Shown piece by piece: positions 8,626 to 18,294 of a stretch of DNA of 64,000 bases. Each line of letters opens with the position of its first letter. The first letter of the stretch is position 1. The translations under genes and the position numbers were made by a program. The DNA lies in contig MKVM01000005.1 of assembly GCA_001898835.1 (NCBI GenBank), forward strand, positions 806,001 to 870,000. Reading direction: 5' to 3'. This DNA is from Micrococcales bacterium 72-143 (GTDB lineage Bacteria; Actinomycetota; Actinomycetes; Actinomycetales; Microbacteriaceae). The notes beneath the pieces were generated by a model. That model was not told the origin of the DNA and did not search any database. It saw only the letters and a list, made by a program, of their open reading frames with translations.

Positions 8626-10089
8626 CTACGAGCCGGGACGGAACTCCGACCCCGGGGTGCGCCGCGTCGCGAGCAGCTCGCGCAGCCAGAGCGCCGAGTC
8701 CTTGAGGACGCGTTCCTGCGTCTCGTAGTCGACCCGCACGATCCCGAACCGCTTCGAGTAGCCGTAGCCCCACTCGAAGTTGTCCATGAACGACCACACC
8801 TGGTAGCCGCGCAGGTCGACGCCCTGCGCCATGGCGCGGTGGGCGGCCGTGAAGTGGCGGTTGAGGTAGTCGACCCGGTCGGCGTCGTGCACCCGCGGGC
8901 CCGCATCCGTCATCGTCACCCGGTCGGGGAACGCGGCCCCGTTCTCGGTGACCATGAGCGGCTGCTCGGGGAACTCGTCGCGCAGCGCGAGCAGCAGCTC
9001 CTCGAGCCCGTCCGGCGCGATGTTCCAGCCCATGTCCGTGTACGGACCCGGCTGCGGCAGGAACTCGACGAGCTCGGAGCTGCCCGGCCACGGCGAGCCC
9101 CCCATGTCCTTGTGCCCGTCGTTGTTGGCGCGGGGCCCCACGCCGTCCCACATCTTCACGGTGACCGTGGAGTAGTAGTTGACGCCGAGCACGTCGATCG
9201 GCTGGTTGATCTGGGCGAGGTCGCCGTCGCGCACGAACGCCCAGTCGGTGACGCCCGCCGTGTCCTCCAGGAGGTCCGCGGGGTACTCGCCCTTCAGCAG
9301 CGGATGCGTGAAGGCCCGGTTCGCGAGCGCGTCGATGCGGCGGATCGCCTCCGGCGAGGTGGAGTCCTCGCCGCGGATGACGTGCAGGTTGAGCGTGATC
9401 GAGGCCTCGGGGTCGTTGGTCGCGGCCCGCCGCACCTCCTGCACGGCGAGGCCGTGCGCGAGGTTGAGGTGGTGCACGGCGGCGAGCGCTGCGGCGCCCT
9501 CGGTGCGGCCGGGGGCGTGGGCGCCGGAGCCGTAGCCGAGGTAGGCCGAGCACCACGGCTCGTTGAGCGTCGTCCAGGTGTGCACGCGGTCGCCGAGCGC
9601 CTCGGCCGTGCGGGCGGCGTACTCGGCGAAGCGGTGCGCGGTGTCGCGCGCGGGCCAGCCGCCGGCATCCTCGAGCGTCTGCGGCAGGTCCCAGTGGTAG
9701 AGCGTCGCGATGGGGCGGATGCCGCGCTCGAGCAGCCCGTCGACGAGCCGCGAGTAGAAGGCGATGCCCGCCGGGTTCACGGCCCCGGCGCCGGTCGGCT
9801 GGATGCGGGGCCACGCGATCGAGAAGCGGTAGGCCTGCAGGCCGAGCTCGGCCATGAGGTCGAGGTCCGACTCCCAGCGGTGGAAGTGGTCGTCGGCGAC
9901 GTCGCCGGTGTCACCGTTCCACACCCGCCCGGGGGTGTGGCTGAAGGTGTCCCAGATGGACGGGCCGCGCCCGTCCTCCCGGGCGGCGCCCTCGATCTGG
10001 TAAGAGGCGGTCGCCGAGCCGATCACGAAGTCGGGGCCGAAGGCGAGTCCGCTGTCGCGGTAGTCGGTGGAACCGGTTGCGGGGGGCAT
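8626..10089 (-). CDS. Beta-glucosidase, GH1
   Basis: A 487-residue cytoplasmic GH1 enzyme, full length. The N-terminal signature [15 protein letters not shown], the acid/base glutamate in TLNEPWC (E177) and the nucleophile in VTENGAAF (E382) are all present. It hydrolyses beta-glucosides such as cellobiose, and related enzymes also accept other beta-glycosides. It lies just downstream of the ROK regulator gene on the same strand, separated by a long hairpin, so it may be partly co-transcribed with it. No strong ribosome site is visible before the ATG. Confidence 0.93.
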   Translation of the reverse strand: MPPATGSTDYRDSGLAFGPDFVIGSATASYQIEGAAREDGRGPSIWDTFSHTPGRVWNGDTGDVADDHFHRWESDLDLMAELGLQAYRFSIAWPRIQPTGAGAVNPAGIAFYSRLVDGLLERGIRPIATLYHWDLPQTLEDAGGWPARDTAHRFAEYAARTAEALGDRVHTWTTLNEPWCSAYLGYGSGAHAPGRTEGAAALAAVHHLNLAHGLAVQEVRRAATNDPEASITLNLHVIRGEDSTSPEAIRRIDALANRAFTHPLLKGEYPADLLEDTAGVTDWAFVRDGDLAQINQPIDVLGVNYYSTVTVKMWDGVGPRANNDGHKDMGGSPWPGSSELVEFLPQPGPYTDMGWNIAPDGLEELLLALRDEFPEQPLMVTENGAAFPDRVTMTDAGPRVHDADRVDYLNRHFTAAHRAMAQGVDLRGYQVWSFMDNFEWGYGYSKRFGIVRVDYETQERVLKDSALWLRELLATRRTPGSEFRPGS

Positions 10090-10104
10090 CTGACCATTCT
10101 CGGT

Positions 10105-10170
10105 GATAGTTCCCGTTCCGCGTGTTCGTTCCCGAAGGAACGGGTGCGAACACGCGGAACGGGAACTATC
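10105..10170. repeat. Long perfect inverted repeat (24-bp arms) with nested central hairpin
   Basis: Arms at 10105-10128 and 10147-10170 are exact reverse complements (GATAGTTCCCGTTCC... / ...GGAACGGGAACTATC). The 18-nt loop contains a second hairpin, GTTCC-CGAA-GGAAC. It sits between the ROK gene and the GH1 gene and supplies the TAG stop of the ROK gene at 10166-10168. It could act as a terminator or processing site, or be a copy of a dispersed palindromic element. Its sequence does not match the four-copy hairpin family on the right of the window. Confidence 0.85.
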
Positions 10171-11347
10171 CCGTAGGGGTCGCGAAGGAGGCGGGGTCAG
10201 CGAGGATGCGGGCGAATGCGAGCTCCGCCGCGCCGATCAGCAGGCGGTCGCGGCCGAGCGCGGCCGCACGGATGCGCGTGCCCTCCCAGGCGACGGGCAG
10301 CGTGCGCGCGGCGACCGCCGCCTCGAGGGCGGGCGCGTCCCACGCGAGCAGGGTGGCGAGGAAGCCGCCGAGCACCACGAGCTCCGGGCCGAGCACGTTG
10401 ATGGCGTTGCCGAGCGCGCCGCCGAGCACGATCTGCTGACGCGCGAGCTCGGCGAGCAGCGCCGGGTCGGTCGATGACAGCACGGCAGCCTCGAACTCGG
10501 GCTCGTCGAGGGTGCGGCGGCCAAGGAGGGCGAGCAGCCGCGCCCGGCTGACCTCCTCCTCCAGGGTGCCGCCGACCGTCACCCGGTGGGCGGGGTCGTC
10601 GAGGCGCGGACGGTTGTGCCCGAACTCGCCCGCGTAGCCGTAGGCCCCGCGGTAGGGCTGCCCGTTCACGATCACGCCGCCGCCGATGCCGCTCGCGCCG
10701 CCGTTGAGGTAGACGAGCTGGTCGACGCCGCGGCCCACCCCGAACAGCCGCTCGGCGAGAGCGCCGAGGGTGGCGTCGTTGTCGGCGACCGTCGGCAGCC
10801 CGACGACCGACTCGACGAGCCGCGCGAACGAGCTCTCCCGCCATCCGAGGTGCGGCGCCCAGCGCACGACGCCGTCGCTCGCGCGCACGAGACCGGGCAC
10901 CGCGAGTCCGACCGCGACGAGGCGGCGGTCTCGGGCCGGCCCCGCACGCAGCTCCTCGACGATCTCGCCGACGATCGCCGCGGCCTCCTCGGGGCTCGCG
11001 ATGTGGTCGAGCTCGCGCCGTACCCGGTGGTCGACCTGGGCGCCGAGGCCGACGAGCGCGACGCTCACGGCGTCGATCTCCGGGTTGACGGCGATGATCG
11101 CGGGTCGCGGATCGGGCAGCACCCGGCGGGAGGGGCGGCCGACGCGGTTGGTGGCGCCGGGGTCGCCCTCGACGACGAGTCCGAGCTCGGCGAGCTCCGC
11201 GACAAGCGCCCCGATGGTGGACCGGTTGAGGCCCGTGAGGGCGGTGAGGTCCGCGCGGGAGGGCTCCCCGCCACGGTGCACGAGCTCCAGCACCGTCGAA
11301 AGATTTCGACGGCGAACGGAGTCGACCGTGTCCCCGAGTGCAGCCAC
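10166..11347 (-). CDS. ROK-family transcriptional repressor
   Basis: About 393 residues: an N-terminal winged helix-turn-helix ([29 protein letters not shown]) followed by a sugar-kinase-like ROK domain ([39 protein letters not shown]). The zinc-binding CxCGxxGC cluster of classical ROK proteins is absent after GHNRP, so this is a zinc-free variant. A GTG with AAGG eight bases upstream is taken as start; a GTG three codons earlier is possible. It is divergent from the oligosaccharide importer operon and probably represses it; two dyads between and inside the genes are candidate sites. Confidence 0.88.
   Translation of the reverse strand: MAALGDTVDSVRRRNLSTVLELVHRGGEPSRADLTALTGLNRSTIGALVAELAELGLVVEGDPGATNRVGRPSRRVLPDPRPAIIAVNPEIDAVSVALVGLGAQVDHRVRRELDHIASPEEAAAIVGEIVEELRAGPARDRRLVAVGLAVPGLVRASDGVVRWAPHLGWRESSFARLVESVVGLPTVADNDATLGALAERLFGVGRGVDQLVYLNGGASGIGGGVIVNGQPYRGAYGYAGEFGHNRPRLDDPAHRVTVGGTLEEEVSRARLLALLGRRTLDEPEFEAAVLSSTDPALLAELARQQIVLGGALGNAINVLGPELVVLGGFLATLLAWDAPALEAAVAARTLPVAWEGTRIRAAALGRDRLLIGAAELAFARILADPASFATPTG
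11293..11312. promoter_or_regulatory. Perfect 20-bp dyad inside the ROK gene 5' end
   Basis: CCGTCGAAA-GA-TTTCGACGG, 9-bp arms with a 2-bp centre, around codons 13-18 of the ROK coding region. The half-site TCGAAA recurs in the dyad upstream of the divergent binding-protein gene, suggesting autoregulation through an intragenic operator. Confidence 0.5.
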
Positions 11348-11442
11348 GTCGCACACCTTAGCGGCTCGCCGCGGATTCGGATGCCCGCTCCCGCGGCGCA
11401 GCGCGCCCCTCGGTTGGGGGGACAAGCGTTATTTTGTTGTTA

Positions 11443-11472
11443 TTGACGGCAATTGCCGCCTCTGCGTATGAT
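11443..11472 (+). promoter_or_regulatory. Promoter of the oligosaccharide importer / xylanase operon
   Basis: TTGACG and TATGAT separated by 18 bp form the clearest sigma-70-type promoter in the window. A palindrome CGGCAATTGCCG (11447-11458) overlaps the -35 end and spacer, so a repressor bound there would exclude polymerase. The predicted transcript begins near 11479 and includes the downstream CGAAA-type operators in its leader. Confidence 0.7.
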
Positions 11473-11489
11473 CGCGGCATCCCAACCAC

Positions 11490-11515
11490 TTTCGACGTGG
11501 ATGTCGAAACTTTCG
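11490..11515. promoter_or_regulatory. Overlapping operators: TTTCGAC-N6-GTCGAAA dyad and CGAAACTTTCG
   Basis: A 7-bp dyad at 11490-11509 overlaps CGAAACTTTCG at 11505-11515, just upstream of the ribosome site of the binding-protein gene. CGAAACTTTCG is the type of element reported upstream of xylanase genes in Streptomyces. The same word or a one-base variant occurs at the large xylanase gene, and between lacI and xylA, which points to one xylan regulon. Confidence 0.65.
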
Positions 11516-11529
11516 AGAGGTGTTCGAAG

Positions 11530-12843
11530 ATGAACAAGGCCCGAATCACTCGGGTGGGAGCGGTCGCCGCGGCGACAGCCCTCGCCATCGGCGGTCTCAC
11601 CGCCTGTTCCACCGGAGGCGACAACGGCGGCGGTGACGGCAAGGTCACCATCACCTGGTGGCACAACGCGACCTCCGACCCGCTCAAGGGCATCTGGGAG
11701 GACGTCGCCAAGGAGTTCGAGAAGGACCACCCGAACGTGACCGTCAAGGTCGAGGGCTACCAGAACGAGGAGCTCCAGCGCACCCTCATCCCGAACGCCC
11801 TGCGCTCGGGCAGCGGTGTCGACCTCTTCCAGGCCTGGGGCGGCGGCGAGATCAAGGACCAGGTCGCGGCCGGCTACGTGCAGGACATCTCCGACTCCGC
11901 CAAGGGCACGATCGACGCCATCGGCCCGGTCGTCTCCGGCTGGCAGGTCGACGGAAAGACCTACGGCCTCCCCTTCCAGTTCGGCATCGAGGGCTTCTGG
12001 TACAACAAGGACCTCTTCGCCCAGGCCGGCATCGAGAACCCGCCGACCACGCTCGACGAGCTGAACGATGCGGTCGACAAGCTCAAGGCCGCCGGCATCA
12101 CCCCGATCGCGGTCGGCGCGGGCGACAAGTGGCCCGCCGCGCACTACTGGTACAACTTCGCGCTCAAGTCGTGCTCGCCCGACGTGCTCAAGAAGGCCCA
12201 GTCGCAGCTCGACTTCTCCGACCCCTGCTTCGTGAAGGCGGGTGAGCTCCTCCAGGAGTTCATCGCCACCAACCCCTTCCAGGAGGGCTTCCTCGCCACC
12301 TCCGCCCAGCAGGGCGCGGGCTCGTCGGCGGGCATGCTCGCCACCGGCAAGGCGGCCATGGAGCTCATGGGCCACTGGAACCCGGGCGTCATGGGCGGCA
12401 TCCTGAAGGACGACACCGGCCAGGCCGACGCGACCCCGCCGAGCTTCCTCGGCTGGTTCAACTTCCCCGGCATCCCCGGCACCGACGGCGACCCGACGGC
12501 CGCCCTCGGCGGCGGCGACGGCTTCGCCTGCGCCACCTGGGCACCCAAGGAGTGCGTCGAGCTGCTCGAGTACATCGACTCGGAGAGCGTGCAGAAGCGC
12601 TTCGCCGAGAGCGGCGCCGGCATCCCTGTGCTCCCCGCGGCGCAGTCGGCCGTCACCGACCCGAACCTCCAGCAGGTTCTGAAGGGTCTGCAGGCCGCGA
12701 GCTACGTGCAGCTCTGGCTCGACACCGCCTACGGCACCACCGTCGGCGGCGCGATGAACGACGGCATCGTGGCGCTCTTCGGAGGCCAGGGCAGCCCCGA
12801 GGACATCGTGAAGGGCATGCAGGACGCAGCGGCCACGCTGTAA
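11530..12843 (+). CDS. Oligosaccharide ABC transporter substrate-binding lipoprotein (CUT1 family)
   Basis: A 437-residue lipoprotein: signal peptide with lipobox LTAC (Cys near residue 25), a Gly/Asp linker, then an SBP_bac_1 fold starting at KVTITWWHNATSDPLKGIWEDV. Ligand-binding features typical of the family include YGLPFQFGIEGFWYNKDLF. The ATG has GAGAGG ten bases upstream. It is first in an operon with two permeases, a GH3 enzyme and a GH10 xylanase, so xylo-oligosaccharides are the likely ligand. No ATPase is encoded in the operon; a shared MsiK-like ATPase elsewhere is the usual solution in actinobacteria. Confidence 0.92.
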   Translation: MNKARITRVGAVAAATALAIGGLTACSTGGDNGGGDGKVTITWWHNATSDPLKGIWEDVAKEFEKDHPNVTVKVEGYQNEELQRTLIPNALRSGSGVDLFQAWGGGEIKDQVAAGYVQDISDSAKGTIDAIGPVVSGWQVDGKTYGLPFQFGIEGFWYNKDLFAQAGIENPPTTLDELNDAVDKLKAAGITPIAVGAGDKWPAAHYWYNFALKSCSPDVLKKAQSQLDFSDPCFVKAGELLQEFIATNPFQEGFLATSAQQGAGSSAGMLATGKAAMELMGHWNPGVMGGILKDDTGQADATPPSFLGWFNFPGIPGTDGDPTAALGGGDGFACATWAPKECVELLEYIDSESVQKRFAESGAGIPVLPAAQSAVTDPNLQQVLKGLQAASYVQLWLDTAYGTTVGGAMNDGIVALFGGQGSPEDIVKGMQDAAATL

Positions 12844-12864
12844 CCCGCACCTGCAAGGGAACTG

Positions 12865-13836
12865 ATGTCCACCAGCACCATCACGGCCGGGTCCGCGGTA
12901 TCCACCGCGGGCCCGGCCCGTCCCCGCCCGCGCAAGAGGCGGTTCGACATCCGATCGTTCGCGATGGTCTGGGGCTTCGCGGCCCCCGCCCTCATCGTCT
13001 ACGTGACGTTCGTCATCGTGCCCGTCGGCCTCGCCGCCGTGTACAGCTTCTTCAACTGGAACGGCCTCGGGCCGCTCGAGCGCTTCATCGGCATCGACAA
13101 CTACGTCCGCGCCCTCAGCGACCCGACCTTCCTGAAGGCGATCGGCAACAACCTCGCGATCGTCCTGCTCTCCCTGCTCATCCAGGGTCCCGTCGCGATC
13201 GGCGTGGCCCTCCTGCTCAACCGCCCGCTGCGGGGGCGTACCCTCATCCGCACCCTCATCTTCGTGCCCTACGTCCTCAGCGAGGTCGTGGCGGCGCTCG
13301 CCTTCAAGCTCATCCTGCAGCCGAGCGGACCCTTCGACGCGCTGCTGGCATCCGTGGGGCTGGGGGGCCTCAAGCAGCTCTGGCTCGCCGACCAGAACGT
13401 CGTGTTCTGGACGCTCTTCTTCGTGCTCAGCTGGAAGTACCTCGGCTTCGCGATCCTGCTCATGCTCGCCGGACTCCAGGGGGTGCCCGACGAACTCTTC
13501 GAGGCCGCGGCCATCGACGGGGCCAGCTGGTGGCAGATCCAGCGGCACATCACCATCCCGCTGCTCGGACCCACCATCCGCATCTGGGCGTTCCTGTCGA
13601 TGATCGGATCGCTCCAGCTGTTCGACATGGTGTGGGTGCTCACGGGCGGCGGTCCCGTCAACGCCACCGTCACCATGGCGACCTACATGATGCAGTACGG
13701 CTTCCAGCGCGGACAGCTGGGCTTCGGCTCCGCCGTCGCCGTCATCCTGTTCCTGATCTCTCTCGTCTTCGCGCTGCTCTACCAGCGTCACGTGCTGCGG
13801 CGCGACTTCGAAGGCGCCGTCGGCCGGGGGGCATGA
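12865..13836 (+). CDS. Oligosaccharide ABC transporter permease (MalF type)
   Basis: A 323-residue membrane protein with six predicted helices after a basic N-terminus (RPRPRKRRFD). The cytoplasmic EAA loop that contacts the ATPase reads EAAAIDGASWWQIQRHITIP. It lies 21 bp after the binding-protein gene with AAGGGA upstream of its ATG. It pairs with the next gene to form the heterodimeric channel. Confidence 0.93.
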   Translation: MSTSTITAGSAVSTAGPARPRPRKRRFDIRSFAMVWGFAAPALIVYVTFVIVPVGLAAVYSFFNWNGLGPLERFIGIDNYVRALSDPTFLKAIGNNLAIVLLSLLIQGPVAIGVALLLNRPLRGRTLIRTLIFVPYVLSEVVAALAFKLILQPSGPFDALLASVGLGGLKQLWLADQNVVFWTLFFVLSWKYLGFAILLMLAGLQGVPDELFEAAAIDGASWWQIQRHITIPLLGPTIRIWAFLSMIGSLQLFDMVWVLTGGGPVNATVTMATYMMQYGFQRGQLGFGSAVAVILFLISLVFALLYQRHVLRRDFEGAVGRGA

Positions 13837-13837
13837 C

Positions 13838-14701
13838 ATGACGACAACGACCGTTCCCACCGTCGGGCAGCACGCCGGGCGTCGATTCGACTGGGGTCAG
13901 CCCGCCGTCTACTTCGTCGCGCTCGTCTGCATCGCGGTGACCATCTCCCCGGTGATCTACCTCATCATCGGCGGGTTCCGCACCACCGGGCAGATCAACG
14001 AGGACGCGGCCGCCTGGCCCGACCCGTGGGTCATCACCAACTACGTCGCCGTGCTCACCTCGGAGAACTTCTGGGTGCAGCTGGTGAACTCCACGATCGC
14101 GGCGGTGTTCACGACGAGCGGCGTCATCCTGCTGGGCGTGCTCGCGGCGTTCGTGATCGCGCGGTACCAGTTCAAGGGACGCGACGCGCTCTTCACGCTC
14201 TTCACCGCGGGGCTGCTGTTCCCGCTGACCGTCGCCGTCGTCCCGCTGTTCACGATGATCAAGGGCCTCGGCCTGCTCGGCAACCTGTGGGGCATCATCA
14301 TCCCGCAGGTCGCGTTCGCCCTCCCGACGACGATCATCATCCTCGTGCCGTTCCTGCGGGCGATCCCCGCGGAGCTCGAGGATGCGGCCACGATCGACGG
14401 CGCCGGACGCCTCGGCTTCTTCTGGCGCATCGTCGTGCCGCTCGCGGGCCCCGGCCTCGTGACGGTCGGCGTGCTCGCCTTCGTCGCGAGCTGGAACGCC
14501 TACCTGCTGCCGCTGCTCATCCTGGGCGACCCGTCGCACTCCACCCTGCCGCTCGGCACGCAGGCCTTCGCGACGCAGTACTCCTCCGACACCGCCAAGG
14601 TCATGGCCTTCACGACCATCTCGATGATCCCGGCGCTCGTGTTCTTCACGCTCGCGCAGGGCCGCATCGTGAGCGGCCTCACGGGTGCGGTGAAGGGATA
14701 G
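13838..14701 (+). CDS. Oligosaccharide ABC transporter permease (MalG type)
   Basis: A 287-residue partner permease with an EAA loop (EDAATIDGAGRLGFFWRIVVPL) and the typical start segment ISPVIYLIIGGFRTTGQI. It begins one base after the upstream permease stop, so the pair is translated together. It ends two bases before the GH3 start. Confidence 0.93.
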   Translation: MTTTTVPTVGQHAGRRFDWGQPAVYFVALVCIAVTISPVIYLIIGGFRTTGQINEDAAAWPDPWVITNYVAVLTSENFWVQLVNSTIAAVFTTSGVILLGVLAAFVIARYQFKGRDALFTLFTAGLLFPLTVAVVPLFTMIKGLGLLGNLWGIIIPQVAFALPTTIIILVPFLRAIPAELEDAATIDGAGRLGFFWRIVVPLAGPGLVTVGVLAFVASWNAYLLPLLILGDPSHSTLPLGTQAFATQYSSDTAKVMAFTTISMIPALVFFTLAQGRIVSGLTGAVKG

Positions 14702-14703
14702 TC

Positions 14704-17043
14704 ATGTCGCTCGATGTCGGTGTCGTCCCCGTCTGGCGCGACACCTCGAAGCCGACGGCCGTGCGCGTCGAGGCGCTCGTCGCCGAGATGACGCTCGACG
14801 AGAAGCTCGCGCAGCTGTACGGCATCTGGGTGGGGGCGGATGCCTCCGGTGGCGAGGTCGCCCCGCACCAGAACGAGATGATCGACGACATCGACATCGA
14901 GCAGCTGCTGCCGACCGGGATCGGCCAGCTGACCCGGCCATTCGGCACCGCGCCGGTGGATCCCGCCCTGGGTGCGCTCTCGCTTCAGCGCACCCAGGAG
15001 CGGATCGTCGCCTCCAACCGCTTCGGCATCCCGGCCGTCGCCCACGAGGAGTGCCTCGCCGGCTTCGCCACCTGGGGCGCCACCGCCTACCCGGTGCCGC
15101 TGTCCTGGGGGGCGAGCTTCGACCCCGCCCTCGTGCGCGAGATGGGGGGCCGGATCGGCGCGGACATGCGCTCCGTCGGCGTGCACCAGGGACTCGCCCC
15201 CGTGCTCGACGTCGTGCGCGACGCGCGCTGGGGTCGCGTCGAGGAGACCATCGGAGAGGACCCCTACCTCGTCGGCACGATCGCCACCGCCTACGTGCAG
15301 GGGCTGGAGCGGGCGGGCGTCGTCGCGACCCTCAAGCACTTCGTCGGGTACTCGGCCTCGAAGGCCGGCCGCAACCTCGCGCCCGTCTCGGTGGGTCCCC
15401 GCGAGCTGGCCGACGTGCTGCTGCCGCCCTTCGAGATGGCCATCCGCGAGGGCGGCGTGCGCTCGGTGATGAACGCGTACACCGACATCGACGGCGTGCC
15501 CACGGCGGCCGACCGCGGCATCCTCACCGAGCTGCTGCGGGAGCGCTGGGGCTTCACCGGCACGGTCGTCGCCGACTACTACTCGGTCGGATTCCTCGCG
15601 AGCCTGCACGGCGTCGTGGCGGAGGGCGACTGGGGCGGGGCGGCGGCCGCCGCGCTCACGGCGGGCATCGACGTCGAGCTGCCGACGGTGCGCGGATACG
15701 GCGCGCCGCTCGCAGGCGAGGTGCGGTCCGGACGCCTCGACGAGGCGGTCGTCGACACCGCGCTGCGCCGGGTGCTCGCCCAGAAGGTCGAGCTCGGGCT
15801 GCTCGACGACGACTGGTCGCCCGTGCCGCCCGCGATCGCCGCCGGCGAGGCGGAGTTGCGCGGCAGCATCGACCTCGACACCGCCGAGAACCGTGACCTC
15901 GCCCGTCGGCTCGCCGAGCGCGCGATCGTGCTGCTCAAGAACGACGGCGTGCTGCCGCTCGCCTCCCCGGGCCGCATCGCGGTCGTCGGCCCCACCGCCG
16001 ACGACCCCTACGCGGTGCTCGGCTGCTACTCGTTCCCGGCGCACGTGGGCGTGCAGCATCCGTCCTCCCCGATCGGCATCGCCCTGCCGACGCTGCTCGA
16101 GTCGCTGCGCGAGGAGTTCCCCGCGAGCGACCTCGTCTACGTGCGCGGCACGAGCGTCGACGGCGGCGAGACGGCCGAGATCCCGGCCGCCGTGGCCGCG
16201 GCGCGCGACGCCGACGTCGTCATCCTGGCGCTCGGCGACCGCGCCGGCCTCTTCGGCCGCGGCACGAGCGGCGAGGGCTGCGACGTGGAGTCGCTCGACC
16301 TGCCCGGCGCCCAGCAGGAGCTGCTGGATGCCGTGCTCGCCTCCGGCACGCCCACCGTCGTGGCGCTGCTCGCCGGGCGGCCGTACGCGCTCGGCTCCGC
16401 GCCGGAGCGCGCAGACGCCATCCTCGAGGCCTTCTTCCTCGGCGAGGAGGGCACCCCCGCGATCGCGGGTGCGCTCAGCGGCCGGGTCAACCCCGGCGGC
16501 CGCCTCCCGGTGAGCGTGCCGGCGACCCCCGGCGCGCAGCCGTCGAGCTACCTCGCCGCCCCGCTCGCGCGGAGCAGCGGCGTGTCGAGCATCGACCCGA
16601 CCCCCGCCTACTGGTTCGGGCACGGTCTGTCGTACTCGACCTTCGACTGGAGCGACCTCGGCGTCTCGGGGAAGCTCTTCTCGCAGACGGTCGAGGTGCG
16701 GGTGCGGGTCGCCAACACGGGCGACCGCGACGGCTCGGATGTCGTGCAGCTGTACCTGCACGACCCGGTCGCGAGCGTGGTACGTCCCGTGCAGCGCCTC
16801 ATCGCCTACGCGCGCGTGGACCTCGCGGCGGGCGCCGAGACGACCGTCGCCTTCACGGTCCCCGCGGAGCTGGCCTCCTTCACGGGTCGCGACGGGCGCC
16901 GCATCATCGAGCCGGGCGCGCTCGTGCTCGGCGTCGCGCGCTCGGCGGGCGACATCGTGTTCTCGCACGAGGTCGAGCTGACGGGCGAGACCCGCGTCGT
17001 CGACCACACCCGCCCGCTGCACGCGCGGGTGGAGCTCGGGTGA
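14704..17043 (+). CDS. GH3 glycosidase, probable intracellular beta-xylosidase
   Basis: A 779-residue enzyme with no signal peptide. The (beta/alpha)8 domain carries KHFVGYSASKAGRN and the nucleophile Asp in TVVADYYSVGFLA (D291); the alpha/beta sandwich domain and a C-terminal fibronectin-III-like domain (FSQTVEVRVRVANTGDRDGSDVVQLYLHD, shown in part) follow. The VVADYY context is common in actinobacterial GH3 beta-xylosidases, and the operon partner is a GH10 xylanase. A beta-glucosidase cannot be excluded. The ATG at 14704 follows the permease stop by two bases, and the stop overlaps the next start. Confidence 0.88.
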   Translation: MSLDVGVVPVWRDTSKPTAVRVEALVAEMTLDEKLAQLYGIWVGADASGGEVAPHQNEMIDDIDIEQLLPTGIGQLTRPFGTAPVDPALGALSLQRTQERIVASNRFGIPAVAHEECLAGFATWGATAYPVPLSWGASFDPALVREMGGRIGADMRSVGVHQGLAPVLDVVRDARWGRVEETIGEDPYLVGTIATAYVQGLERAGVVATLKHFVGYSASKAGRNLAPVSVGPRELADVLLPPFEMAIREGGVRSVMNAYTDIDGVPTAADRGILTELLRERWGFTGTVVADYYSVGFLASLHGVVAEGDWGGAAAAALTAGIDVELPTVRGYGAPLAGEVRSGRLDEAVVDTALRRVLAQKVELGLLDDDWSPVPPAIAAGEAELRGSIDLDTAENRDLARRLAERAIVLLKNDGVLPLASPGRIAVVGPTADDPYAVLGCYSFPAHVGVQHPSSPIGIALPTLLESLREEFPASDLVYVRGTSVDGGETAEIPAAVAAARDADVVILALGDRAGLFGRGTSGEGCDVESLDLPGAQQELLDAVLASGTPTVVALLAGRPYALGSAPERADAILEAFFLGEEGTPAIAGALSGRVNPGGRLPVSVPATPGAQPSSYLAAPLARSSGVSSIDPTPAYWFGHGLSYSTFDWSDLGVSGKLFSQTVEVRVRVANTGDRDGSDVVQLYLHDPVASVVRPVQRLIAYARVDLAAGAETTVAFTVPAELASFTGRDGRRIIEPGALVLGVARSAGDIVFSHEVELTGETRVVDHTRPLHARVELG

Positions 17044-18269
17044 CCCCAGAGCACCGGGTCGGCGAGCTCGTCCTCCGACTCGTCGACCCGGTCGGCGCGC
17101 CCCTCGCGGAGCGCGAGGTCGAGGTGGCGCAGACCCGCCACGCCTTCGGCTTCGGCTCGACGGGCTTCGAGCTCATCCCGCACGCGAACGGCGAGGCGGA
17201 TGCCGCGGAGCTCGCCGCGGACTGGCTCGGCGTCTTCGACACGGCGACCCTGCCGTTCTACCGCGGCGACTTCGAGCCGCGACCGGGGCACCCGCAGACG
17301 GACCGCATCCGCACCGCCGCGCACTGGTTCGCCGACCGCGGTGTGCGGCTCAAGGGCCACCCGCTCGTCTGGCACACCGTCAAGGCGCCGTGGATGGACA
17401 CGCTACCGCTCGACGAGGCGTGGGACGCGACGCTCGGCCGCATCCGGCGCGAGGTCGGCGACTTCCGCGGCCTCGTCGGCGCGTGGGACGTCGTCAACGA
17501 GGCCGTCATCATGCCCGTGTTCGAGAACGAGCCCGACGGCGTGCCCAACGCGATCTCGCGCATCGCACGCGCGAAGGGCCGCATCCCGTTCATCCGCGAG
17601 GCCTTCGAGGCGGCGCGCGAGACCGACCCGGGCGCGACGCTGCTGCTCAACGACTTCGACCTCTCGACCGCCTACGAGTGCCTCATCGAGGGGCTGCTCG
17701 AGAACGGTGTGCGCATCGACGCGATCGGACTGCAGACCCACATGCACCAGGGCTACTGGGGCGAGGAGGCGATGCTCGCCATGGTCGACCGCTTCGCGCG
17801 CTACGGCCTGCCGCTGCACCTCACCGAGAACACCCTGCTGTCGGGCGAGCTCATGCCGGCCGAGATCGTCGACCTCAACGACTTCCAGCCGGACTCCTGG
17901 CCGTCGACGCCCGAGGGCGAGGCGCGGCAGGCCGACGAGCTCGTGCGGCACTACCGCTCGCTCGTCGGGCATCCTGCGGTCGCCTCGATCACCTACTGGG
18001 GTATCGCGGATGCCGGCGCCTGGCTCGGCGCGCCCGCCGGCCTGCTGCGCGCGGACGGCTCCCGCAAGCCCGCCTACGACGCACTCCGCGAGCTCGTGCG
18101 CGGCGAGTGGTGGCTCTCCCCCACCCGGCTGCGCACGGATGCCGACGGCCTCGTCCGCGTCTCGGGCTTCCTCGGCGACTACCGGGTGGCGGCCGGTGAT
18201 CGCGAGGCCGCCTTCACGATCGCGGACCCGGGCACGGACGCGGCGCCCGCGCCCCTCACCCTCCGCTGA
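17040..18269 (+). CDS. Intracellular endo-1,4-beta-xylanase, GH10
   Basis: A 409-residue GH10 protein lacking any signal peptide. GHPLVWHT, the acid/base glutamate in WDVVNEAV (E154) and the nucleophile in HLTENTL (E263) mark the catalytic domain. About 35 N-terminal residues before the barrel look like a small beta module (LVLRLVDPVGAPLAEREVEVA), as in other cytoplasmic GH10 proteins. It would trim imported xylo-oligosaccharides. The GTG start overlaps the GH3 stop as GTGA, so this is the last gene of the operon. Confidence 0.9.
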   Translation: MTPEHRVGELVLRLVDPVGAPLAEREVEVAQTRHAFGFGSTGFELIPHANGEADAAELAADWLGVFDTATLPFYRGDFEPRPGHPQTDRIRTAAHWFADRGVRLKGHPLVWHTVKAPWMDTLPLDEAWDATLGRIRREVGDFRGLVGAWDVVNEAVIMPVFENEPDGVPNAISRIARAKGRIPFIREAFEAARETDPGATLLLNDFDLSTAYECLIEGLLENGVRIDAIGLQTHMHQGYWGEEAMLAMVDRFARYGLPLHLTENTLLSGELMPAEIVDLNDFQPDSWPSTPEGEARQADELVRHYRSLVGHPAVASITYWGIADAGAWLGAPAGLLRADGSRKPAYDALRELVRGEWWLSPTRLRTDADGLVRVSGFLGDYRVAAGDREAAFTIADPGTDAAPAPLTLR

Positions 18270-18294
18270 GCTCGCGCCCAGCTCCCGCTGAATC

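Noticed and set aside
14500-17022. An 840-codon open frame opposite the GH3 gene
   Set aside because: It is the antisense shadow of a gene with intact catalytic motifs; its translation is Arg/Gly/Ala/His-rich with no recognisable domain, typical in very GC-rich DNA.
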